Shown one piece after another: positions 26,101 to 38,100 of a stretch of 64,000 bases of DNA. The position numbers were made by a program, and so were the translations under genes. Below the pieces are notes generated by a model, which saw only the letters and a program-made list of their open reading frames with translations, was not told the origin of the DNA and ran no database searches. The DNA is taken from positions 67,791,319 through 67,855,318 of the forward strand of contig CP136069.1 in the NCBI GenBank assembly GCA_032622095.1. Direction: 5' to 3'. This DNA is from Siphonodentalium dalli. Taxonomy: Eukaryota > Mollusca > Scaphopoda > Gadilida > Siphonodentaliidae. Numbering within the stretch: the first letter of the stretch is position 1; each line of letters starts with the position of its first letter.

Positions 26101-29100
26101 TTAATCATCTTCTCCTCTGAAACCATCATACCGAATTGGTTCATATTTGGTGTGGATGTTCCCTAGGTGACTCTCATTCAGATTTGTTCAAATGAGGACA
26201 CTGGGTCAAATAGTTGCGAAACCAGGGCCATAACTCTATTCCTCCACAGTAATTCTTACAACAACTTCTTGTCCATAACCATTGTGCCGATTTAGCTAAT
26301 ATTTGGTATGGAGGGTCCTTGGGTGACTGGTGTTCAGATTTGTTCAAATGAGGTCACCCGGTCAATTAGTTGAGAAACCAGGGCCATAACTCATAGTAAT
26401 TCTTACAATGACTTCTTCTACAAAAATATTTGGCCGAATTAGCTTATATTTGGTACTGAGGGACCTTGGGTGACTGGGAATCAGATTTGTTCAAATTGGG
26501 TCACTGGGTCAATTAGGGGCAGAGCCAGGGACATAACTCTAAAAACCAAAAAATTACATTTTTGCATTTTGATCATATTTGGTGACTGTCATTAAGATTT
26601 GTTCAAATGAGGTCACTGTGTCAAACAGTTGCGAAACCAGGGCCATAACTATATTCCTCCTTGGTAATTCTTATAACGACTTCTTGTCAACAACCATTAT
26701 GCCGATTTAGTTTATATTTGGTATGTGGGGTCATTGAATGACTGGGGTTCAGATTTGTTCAAATGGGGTCACTGGGTCAAATAGTGGTGGAGCCAGGGCC
26801 ATAATTCCCCAAAAATAATAAAAAAATCAGGAACTCCTTGATCAATTTAACATACAAAAAAAAATATCACCCCCCCCCACATGACCCAGAACCCCACCCT
26901 GCCCCCAACCAACAGCATTCCACCCTATCTCATATCCTAACTCGCAGGTAAATAAAGTTTTTTTTTTTTTAAATTCCCATTACAAGGCAACTCTCCTATG
27001 AACTGATAGACATAACACATGGCAAGGCAGATAGAGAGATAAAGAGAGCTTCTGCAGCCTTAGGCAGAGTCCCCAGGGAGTGTATTCATGTCATCCATAA
27101 TTTATATGAGATTAATGGTGTTATCAATGAAGCACCCTTGTTGTTTACATCACTCAGTGGTCATTAAAATCAGATTAATTTCATTTTCTCAGAGTGCCTG
27201 GCATTTGTAGAATGAGGTTCCCAGAGGGTGAATTTAGTGACGCTATCCTACACAGCAGGCTAGCATAACCAAATACACCCTCTGAGAACCTTATTCCGCT
27301 TAGGCCTCATCTTCTGGGAAGTATCTAGAGTCTCAACATCTCATTCTGCTTAGGCCTCATCTTCTGGGAAGTATCTATAGTATCAAATTTACATTGTTGT
27401 TAGTTAAATTTCCCTTCTAGGAAGTTTCTGTATCCCTTAATTTGCAGAAGATAAAATTCATGATTGAGGTGCCCAATGGGTGAACATCACCAATTTCAAC
27501 TGGGGAACTTCAATCTTATTCTAGGTCTTCCATAGCAGTTGAGGGCCTTATCAGAATGAGGTCCCCAGAGGGTGAATTTAGTGATACTAGCCCGCTGTGC
27601 AGGATAGCCTTACTAAATTCACTCTCTGGGTACCTCATTCTGCAAATAACAGACAGACTATTTCAAAGCTTGATTCAAGGCTAGCATCACCAAATTCACC
27701 ATTTGGGGACCTCATTCTGCTTAGGCCTCATCTTCTGGGAAGTATCTATAGTATCAAATTTACATTGTTGTTAGTTAAATTTTCCTTCTAGGAAGTTTCT
27801 ATATCCCCTAATTTGCAGAAGATAAAATTCATAATTGAGGGGCCCAATGGGTGAACATCACCAACTTCAACTGGGGAAATTCAATTTTATTCTAGGTATT
27901 CCATAGCAGTTGAGGACTTTATCAGAATGAGGTCCCCAGAGGGTGAATTTAGCGTCACTAAATTCACCCTCTGGGGACCTCACTCTGCAAATGACAGACA
28001 CACTATCACACTATTTCAAGGCTTGTTGTATAATACATTGTGTTGCTTGAGGCCAGGCATACACAATGTAGGAACAGACATGCTTTTTGTGATGCTATCC
28101 GGCACAGCAAGCTAGCATCACCAAATTCACCCTCTGGCGACCTCATTCTGCTTAGGCCTCATCTTCTGGGAAGTATCTATAGTATCAAATTTACATTGTT
28201 GTTAGTTAAATTTCCCTTCTAGGAAGTTTCTATATCCCCTAATTTGCAGAAGATAAAAATTCATAAATGAGGTGCCCAATGGGTGAATATCACCAACTTC
28301 AACTGGGGAACTTAATTTTTATCCTTATCAGATTTGTGAAAATGGGATCACAAAGTCAAATAAGGGCAGAGCAAGAGACTTAACTATTTCACTACATAGT
28401 AATTCTTAAAATATGTTTGCAAGAACTAGTTGGCTTATATAGAATGGAATGTTCTTCCTTGACTGCAATTCAGATTTTTTTAATGGGGTCACCTGGTCAA
28501 ATAGGGGCCAAGCGAAGGACAGTTTCCCTCTTAATATGCTTCCTTCACAAGGACCATCAGGTCTATTTGACTGATATTTATGATATGTATGAAGGGTTCT
28601 TTGGTGTCTGGGATTCAAATTTATTCAGATGGGGTCACCCGGTTAAATAGGGTGGGACCAGGGACATAACTATATGTCTCTATAGTAATTCTTAGAATGT
28701 CTTCTCAAGGGATTTTGGACTATTTAGCTTACATATAGTATGGAGGAATCAGGAAGATCCTTTAGTGACTGAGATACAGATTTGTTAAAATGAGGTCAAC
28801 CTGTCAAGAAATGGCAGTCTATGGGGAGTTAACACTTTTGTGTCCAATAAAATCATAGAAATACCAAATTCATTAAAACATCTACCTTGGAACCACCTGA
28901 CTGATTGGTCTGACATACATGTATTGTGTTTTGGGTCCATGGATAATTGGGCTTCAAACATGTTTAAATGGTTTTAGAAAAAGGCGCTTGTGAGATTGGA
29001 AATTTCCAACAATTGAGAAAGTTTGAGGTGTCGGTTGTGAAATTCCAACCTAAGACTTGGGAGTCTGGATCCCGGTCGGGAGGGGACTTGTTGAGCTGGA

Positions 29101-32100
29101 GGAGGGGGGGTGATCAGTAGTGTACAGTTGGCAATTTCAAGGTGGCGTTTTACCAAGCTACACACTTGTAGTCTCTCTAGCCACATATCCTGTTTAAATC
29201 TACTTCTTTTAAAGTGATTATGAAAAGTGCTGACTGTTTTGGTCTCCAGAGTCCCAGTCTTATCAGTCTTTGCAGTCTGGTGAGCGACCCCACAGTCATT
29301 GACTGTCTTGTTAACTCCTATTATCAGTCCTTCGATAATTGAATTGAAAAGTACCGCATCAAAAGTTGCGCACCTCACAATCTTGATCAAGTTGACTTAA
29401 TACTTAACTAATAAAATGCAGCACAGTAAGGGTTGGGTTAACATCGATCGTCGGAGAAGTCATAGCATCAAAGATTATACAACTAAGTGTTTTGTAACCT
29501 GTCACAGTCTAATGCGTGTGTTTCGCTGACAATCAAAGCGATCAAAGTAATCCATCGCAAAGCGACAATGTTTTCAAAAACAATTATTGATATTGCGACA
29601 TCATCACTCACTAATCATGTTGCGAGAAGATTCCAACTCTGAGCCACAATGAAACAGACACCAGCCCGTATGAAACAGAATTGAGGAAATTGTACGGCTA
29701 TTACCAATTTGACGTAATATGACTTAACAGTGACAATGTGATCCTACTCGTGAGTCCGCGCTTTGCAAACAATCTCCGGAAGGAACTTTTTGGTGAAGTA
29801 ACCAACAATGAACAATTTAATATTGTTTGAAATGTTATTTTATTAAAATAGCACAAAGCAATGTTATTTGAATGTATTATATACCTGTTTACATGTACAT
29901 GTAGGTTATTTCCTGGTAGGTGCACCAAATCAAAATTGGGCACCTGGATCCAAAATCAGGAGCACAATAAACTGGGTGCCTGCATTTTTTTAAATCGAAG
30001 GACTATTTTATTGGAACTACTTAATTTATATATAAAATAGCAATTATAAACTTACGTACACCATAATTAGAGTTTGGGAGTTCATACTTGTTTGTATCTG
30101 TAAGTTAGCAGTGGCTTTTGTGATACCAAATGATTCTCGGAATAAAAGACAACAAAATTTATCGCCTGAAACAAAACATTTACAGTATCAGGTGATAGTT
30201 GGCTTGCTGAGGTAGGTCCAGACTCAGACGGATGTATATCACACAGAATGAATTTTTTTTCCATTTTCAGTGCGGACATTTCACAGCCAAGAGGTTAATG
30301 TGTGGAAAGTACTGAAAGAAAAGTCAATATCTGATGCTAACTGGCATCATTTTAATACATTGAATTTTTACTTTATAGCCCAGAATCTATATAAAAAATT
30401 ATGGCACCTCAAATTATTTTTCAGACCCAGCCGGAATGCAGGATTCGTGGCTGTTGCTTGATGGCTTTGTTGTTGGTGAAGGATTGTCGCTTCTTCCTCA
30501 TCTTGCTAGGACAAGGTACATATAGAATACACCCATAGTACCAAATTGTCATCACGAGTGGAATTGTTGTTTTATCCACAAGCCTTTTGGCAAGTGGTGA
30601 AAATGTTGTACTCTCGCCTTTTATTGGTTTATTTTATTTACTAGTATGCCATAATTAATATATTGTATTTGTTATGCGAATTCAACTACTATGGTGTTTT
30701 ACTTTTAATGTGTATCCGCACTGAGATTGCCAAGAACGACGCTATAAGGAATATGCATAGTAATTCATATTTTTATTTCATGATGTTAGCCTGTTTCTAA
30801 CTGCAGTGTTCGCACTGGACCGAAAAATCTTATGGCCAAAAGTTTAGCCAAATGAAAATTTGATTAGCCAAATGAAAAAAACTTTGGCCAAATTAAAGCT
30901 TCATTTTCTCGGCGCTTCACAATTAATGACTAAAATATTTGTTTTAAACTTTATTTGTTACTCAGAATAAAAACACAAAAAAACTTTAAAAACAATATTC
31001 AGCACTTTTTAATTAGCTTTCCGTCTCCATTTGGGGGCACACAAAAAATTGGCCAAAAGTTTAGCCAAATGAAATTTGTATTAGCCAAATTCGAAAAAAA
31101 TTGGCCATTGGTCAATTTGGCCACCGACAGCGCAAATACTGTTTCTAAGCCATTAGTCACTTGATATTCTAATTCGTATGTTTCCTAATTTTTATAACAC
31201 TAGCAAGCTATGTTTGATTTAAATACAGGCAATTTTCCTCATACAATAAAACCTCCATAAACTTTCGGACTGGCCCATCTGTTCTGTTTAGAGAGTTGTT
31301 CAGTTTATAGAAAATGGCGCCACTATTGGAATATATTGCTGCCTTTAAAAAGAGTAACCAAGACTCAAGCACTGCATTATTTATTGCTGAGAGGTTATTG
31401 AATTAACTATGAAAATCAACTACAAATATAAATATCACCAATAAAACACGATATAGATAAACATGGTAATACATAATATAGATAAGACATGAAAATTATC
31501 AATTTTATGGTGATTCAATCTGACTTCACAAAGAAGTTATCTACCATTGACTGTCTATGGGCACATGCTGACTTGACTGTCATTGCTTCTGTTATCGCTT
31601 TCATTTCCATGACCTCAGGAAGGTATCTGTTGTCTCGAGATATGACAAAGCTCTGAAACTTCTTTAGCATCTGCAAAGGCATCTGCATTTTCATTTTGGA
31701 AGATCGATTAAACTGTTATGGTCACTTTACAGCACCGTCGTGTACTTGTAGCGAATTAGTGTTTGGACAACGGTTGTAAAAACAAAGTCCAACTTGCACA
31801 ATAACTGATGTAAAATGTCAGTGCTCAATCCTTGAAATAGTGTGTCAGTCATTTGCAGAATGAGGTCCCAAGAGTGTGAATTTAGTGACACTATCCCAGG
31901 GACCTCATTCTGCTTAAGCCTCATTTTCTAGGAAGTATCTATAGTCTCAAATTAACATTGTGTTTAGTTACTTTTTCCCTTCTGTTCAGTTTCTATATCC
32001 CCTAATTTGCAGAAGGAATTTGAGGTGACTAATGGGTGAACATCACCTACTTCAACTGGGGATATTCAATCTGATCCTAGGTCTCCCATAACAGTTGATG

Positions 32101-35100
32101 CCTAAGCAAAATGATGTTCCCAGGAGGGTAAATTTGGTGATGCTAGCCCACTGTGTGGAATAGCGTCACTAACTTCACCCTCTGGGGACCTCATTCTGAA
32201 AATGACATACACACTATTTCAAGGCTTGGGAGCACATTTAGTGTAAACTGCTTCGTGGTTCACCCAATGTCCCCAAAAGCCACAGCACATTTTCACACAA
32301 TAAACACACCCAATCTACATTAATTTCTTAAGAGGTTGGTCATGCACAGATCTTATTAACAGTCATGTTTGCAATAATTCTGTCCGTTTTCTTTCCATCT
32401 GTTTTTACAGTTTTTAGCTCAACTTAAAGTTTGAACTATTGCCATGGGACATCGTCCGTCCGTCTGTGTGTCCATGTGTCTGTCTGTCAACAATTTCCAT
32501 TAGCACACCCTATAGGTCACATCTCTCACCCGATCATCACTAAACTTCATATGGATCTTCGGGGTGACCTCTATATGGGAGCCATAAATTTTTTCCACAA
32601 TTTGTTAGAAAACATGACCGCCAACAGCCATCATGTAATTCAAATTTGAATCCATCAGCACACCATGCAACCCACATTTATTGGAAATTGTTTTGAAAAT
32701 TTACAGGCATGTTTAGCATTTTGATTCTTTTCAGACCGGACCTAGTTGACAGTCATTTGGCAATCATACTGTCCATTTTTACAGCAGCTGGACTGCCGGA
32801 GGTTGGTACTATATTTAGAATATATGCTCTAAAAGTATATTTAGAATAGACATAGGCCCATATGTCTAGGGTCAGAATGGAAATAAGGACATGCAAAGTC
32901 AATTTCCCATTTCACAGGGCCAAACAAATTCTGAAAAGCATGTGCGCACGTTTTTTAATTTAACTTTTTGTTCCTGTGGCACAGGCCAACAAAGCACTCC
33001 CTCTCTGCATCGGCTACCTCTGGGTTTAATTTTAGTTCCCCATGGTCATTATTACCAAAACAGATGTCAATAACAGTTAGTTGATAGATTCCATGTGATT
33101 TATTTCATAAAAAATCACCCAATAAAGTATCATTGTCACATTTTGTTTTACTGAGTTTGCAGACGCAATACATCACATGTTTAGCACATGTTTGAACCAA
33201 GTTGATCAATTATAAATTGAATCGGGGAGAGGGGGGTAGGTCAGTTTGATATCTCTTCCACACATGTTTGTTTAAATAAACATCCCACAATTAGTTTGTA
33301 CCAATGAAAATCTTTTCCAACAAATCAAGCACGAATAAAAAGGTTGCATGCGTTGTTTCGGGACCATCACGCAGACTTGAGAAACAGGAATTTTACGTTA
33401 CTTGCACTAAGGGATATCACATATTTTATGTCACTAAGCAAGTCTGGATTTAATTAATGTGTCTGACATTTGCAGAATGAGGTCCCCAGAGGGTGAATTA
33501 ACTGATGCTATCCCGCACAACGGCTAGCATCACTAAATTCACCCTCTGGGGACCTTATTATGCCCCCGACTTGAAGTCGGCAGGTATATAGTCTCCGTCT
33601 ACGTCTGTGGAGCCGTGCGTCCATACAAACATTTTGCATTATTGTTCAGCAACCGCTGGGCAGATTTAGCTGAAATTTGGTATAGTGATAGAGCAGCATG
33701 GGGAACAGCTACATGCATAGCGCGGGTTTCGTCCACCCATTTTCACCAGAGCTATGGACCTTTTTTGACTCAGAAAATTCAATTTTGTCCGTCCGTACAA
33801 ACATTTTGCATTATTGTTCAGCAACCGCTGGGCAGATTTAGCTGAAATTTGGTATAGTGATAGAGCAGCATGGGGAACAGCTACATGCATAGCGCGGGTT
33901 TCGTCCACCCATTTTCACCAGAGTTATGGCCCTTTTTTTACTTAGAAAATTCAATTTTTCTCTTGTTTTTTTTGGTTTCCAGATGATAGCGTGAGCTTTG
34001 TGGTACGATTGCAAATCCCGTATTTTTGTGGATCAGTTATATGAAAATACATGTCAAATGTGAATTTGGGTATGATCTGATAATTTTTGCCAGAGATATG
34101 GCTCTTTTTTCAACTTAGAAATCCGTCCGTACATCCGTCCGTACAAACATTTTGCATTATTGTTCAGCAACCGCTTGGCAGATTTAGCTGTTATTTGGTA
34201 TGGTGATAGAGCAGCATGGGTGAACAGCTACATGCATAGCGTGGGTTTCGTCCACCCATTTTCACCAGAGTCATCGCCCTTTTTCACTTAGAAAATTCAA
34301 GTTTTGTCCGTCCGTACAAACATTTTGCATTATTGTTCAGCAACCGCTGGGCAGATTTAGCTGATATTTGGTATGGTGATAGAGCAGCATGGGGGAACAG
34401 CTACATGCATAGCGCGGGTTTCATCCACCCATTTTCACCAGAGTTATGGCCCTTTTTTTACTTAGAAAATTCAATTTTGTCCGTCTGTACAAACATTTTG
34501 CATTATGCCTTTATTATGCCCACCGACTTGAAGTTGGCGGGTATATAGTCAACGTCGACGTCCGTACGTACGTTGCCACAAAATGTCACTTATGTGTTTT
34601 CGAAGCCATTCAAATACCATTTGGACTCAAATGATTGCTTATGTGGCTAGTCACATAAGCAACCTCATTTGACAGCTGAAATGTGATCTAAGTGGCCTGA
34701 GAAAGTCACTTGAAAAAATTGTCCTTTAATAAATTGAAACAATTTGTCCATCAATATGGATGTCCAACCAGTGTTCTATGGACACGGACAGACGGCTTAA
34801 GTGGCTAGCAACATTAGCAACCTTATTTACAAATATACAATATTTTTCTTAATCACGCTTTATTTCTTAATGAACTCTCTAAATTGTGAATGAAGGGTTG
34901 AAAAAATACAATCTGCTGACTACTTCAATTGCGCCAACCGTAAGTCACAGAATACATTGACACTTGATATGCAGCCTCGCAAGTAGCATTTCGTGAGAAC
35001 CCCTTTTGAAGCCACGTAAAAACAAGTAGTCACATAGGTCACACCATTTTTTCTAGCCACTTACTCTAGTGATCCGAATAATAGTAGGGGTCGGAATAAT

Positions 35101-38100
35101 AGTAGGGGGTGGAAAATTTGCCAAATTTTAATAATAGTAGGGGTCGGAATAATAGTAGGGGGTGGAAATGTCAATGAAAAAGGAGATCATTGAAGAACAC
35201 TGATTTAATTATCAAACAAAAACTTATAATAAACACTCCTCGACCCAGCACGGACAACGTCTGGTTCTTGCAGAACCTTTTCAATGTCATTGATTTGAAC
35301 GGAGAACACTGCGTCAACACTTTTATACGAATTTTCAGTTCCAGCACAAGGCTCGAAAAATCTAACACTCAGGGGATCCTGAGCGGTAACACATGCTATT
35401 AATTTTCTTTGGTCGGAATCGGTCCACCAACTACTCAATTGTGTTCTAATTAAAGAAACTTTCAAACGTGAGCCCCAGACGTTGATTAACTTCTTAGTTA
35501 ATAACGCGTCAATTGTAAAAAAAACACAGACATAACGCGTTGTCACCTTTGTTCGCCTCACTGAATGATAAACAATACCCGCAGAGGGGGGTCTGTCTAT
35601 TGCAATAGGGTCGCACGAATTGCAAAATAGCGACACGTGCGAGGATGGAGTTACTTCCCATGGATCAAATCATTGATTATATTGCGATGCCAGACGGTTG
35701 CGCGAATTCTTTGAACGTATTCCGTTTCATGCATGCCATTTGATTAAAAACTACGAATAATGCGATCATTCATGGAGTATGGGTGATCAAAATTAAATAA
35801 TCGTAGGGGCTTGAATAAGAATCGTAGGGGGTGGATTTTTTCTCCAAAATTAACAATCGTACGGGTACGGTTATTCGGATCACTAGAGTAAGTTTGTAGA
35901 CACATAAGGGGCAAAATGTGGGTCCGTACGTCCGTCCATACAAACATTTTGCATTATTGTTCAGCAACCGCTGGGCAGATTTAGCTGATATTTGGTATGG
36001 TGATAGAGCAGCATGGGGGAACAGCTACATGCATAGCGCGGGTTTCGTCCACCCATTTTCACCAGAGCTATGGACCTTTTTTGACTCAGAAAATTCAATT
36101 TTGTCCGTCCGTACAAACATTTTGCATTATTGTTCAGCAACCGCTGGGCAGATTTAGCTGATATTTGGTATGGTGATAGAGCAGCATGGGGGAACAGCTA
36201 CATGCATAGCGTGGGTTTCGTCCACCCATTTTCACCAGAGTTATGGCCCTTTTTTTACTTAGAAAATTCAAGTTTTTCACTTGTTTTTTGGGTTTCCAGA
36301 TGATAGCGTGAGCTTTGGTGGTAGGATGCAAATCCCGTATTTTTGTGGATCAGTTATATGAAAATACATGTCAAGTGTGAATTTGGGTATGATCTGATGA
36401 TTTTTGCCAGAGTTATGGCCCTTTTTTCAACTTAGAAATCCGTCCGTACGTCCGTCCGTACAAACATTTTGCATTATTGTTCAGCAGCCGCTTGGCAGAT
36501 TTAGCTGTTATTTGGTATGGTGATAGAGCAGCATGGGGGAACAGCTACATGCATAGCGTGGGTTTCGTCCACCCATTTTCACCAGAGTTATGGGCCTTTT
36601 TTTACTTAGAAAATTCAATTTTGTCCGTCCGTACAAACATTTTGCATTATTGTTCAGCAACCGCTGGGCAGATTTAGCTGATATTTGGTATGGTGATAGA
36701 GCAGCATGGGGGAACAGCTACATGCATAGCGCGGGTTTCATCCACCCATTTTCACCATGGTTATGGCCCTTTTTTTACTTAGAAAATTCAATTTTGTCCG
36801 TCCGTACAAACATTTTGCATTATTATTCAGCAACCGCTGGGCAGATTTAGCTGATATTTGGTATGGTGATACCGTCCATGCTTAATCCGAATTGCTATGG
36901 TCGGGGGCAAATGCCACGCGACAGCGTACCTCTTGTTCTGTTTAGGCCTCTTCTTCTGTGAGGTATCTATAGTCTCAGATATAACAGTTTTTACAGTGTA
37001 ATTGAGGTGACTAATGGGTGAACATCACCATCTTCAACTGGGGAACTTCAATCTGATCCTAGGTCTCCCATAGCAGTTGAGATTGAGGTACCCAGAGGGC
37101 AAATTTGGTGATGCTAGCCAACATCCTCTGGGGACCTCATTCTGCAAACGTTAGACACACGATATCCAGGCTTGTCACTAAGTTAATGGTTTTATCAACA
37201 ACTTGAACATTTGTGGTGAACTAGTTATTACTACAGTCAAATTTCGTTAAGTCGAACGTCGGTATCGTTATCGAACGTCGGAAATATGGCTTGTTGCCAT
37301 TTATCGGAAAGCTCTCAGTGAGAGCGGAAAGCTCTCAGTGAGAGCTTTCCAATGAATGGCAACAAGCCATATTTCTGACTAAATCATGAAACATTACCCA
37401 TAATTCTGCTGTGGCTAAGGAGTATATTATTTAGGGCATTACTGTATATATATGGTAAATCAACAACTGTACTGCATCAGCAACATTTCTGCAGGTACCA
37501 GTAATAAACCTTTAATTTAGGGCTGGGCGATATTGGCCCCAAAAAATATTGCGATATTATGGTGACAACATCGCGATACACGATATTATCGCGATATTAT
37601 TTTGGTATATTACAATTGGTAAGTACAATGTACAATATATGCAATATTTCATGAATAAAGTTTGCACAATACATCCCTACGTTTTATTTACGATTTGTGG
37701 GTCACGAGAGGTCGAGTAAATGTGTATTGAACAATTATCAGTAACATCACAGATATACATGTATATAATGACCACTCGTCTGCAACAATTGACAGTTTGT
37801 CGACAGAGAAATAATAACTTTGAAACAAAGGGATATAATCATATAACACGGCCCACGTGCGTTTTCGCATACATTTTTTAGAGTTATATCCCTTTGACCA
37901 TAGCGCTCAACACCATGCACACATTAAAGGTACTCAACCCGTAAAGAGGGTCCCCATCTCAACAGATTCCAACAACAACAATCCGATCAGAGGGTCCTAT
38001 ATTACTATTTCTTTGGCTTTGGGGGTAAAAAATATTTGATTCGAGTCGAGGAACCCATCAAACAAAGCTCAGAGTTATTAGATATTGATTTTTGAAAATT

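Larger units (their letters stand above)
33560..36935. mobile_element. Helentron-like tandem-repeat element (family C), copy 1
   Basis: The left end is attatgcccccgacttgaag and the right end gtcgggggcaaatgccacg, then gcgtacctcttg; gcccccgac/gtcgggggc are inverted. The interior is arrays of ~172-bp monomers (gtccgtacaaacattttgca, ttattgttcagcaaccgctg, gcagatttagctgatatttg, acagctacatgcatagcgcg). No obvious target duplication; insertion falls in TT. These traits are like non-autonomous Helentrons (inference). A Tc1-type element is nested at 35064. Confidence 0.7.
33462..37172. mobile_element. family B element split by a nested 3.4-kb element
   Basis: The left part, 33462-33559 (tttgcagaatgaggtcccca ... 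caccctctggggacct), and the right part, 36936-37172 (tgtttaggcctcttcttctg ... cctcattctgcaaacgttag), join into one family B order once the inserted 33560-36935 is removed. Confidence 0.8.

Noticed and set aside
28974-29390. 138-codon minus-strand open frame
   Set aside because: No recognisable motif or splice context; kept only as part of the intron 10 note.
33615-36850. Several 60-86-codon frames (SNRWADLADIWYGDRAAWG type)
   Set aside because: They are one repeated monomer of family C translated; found on both strands and in every copy, with no start or stop logic.
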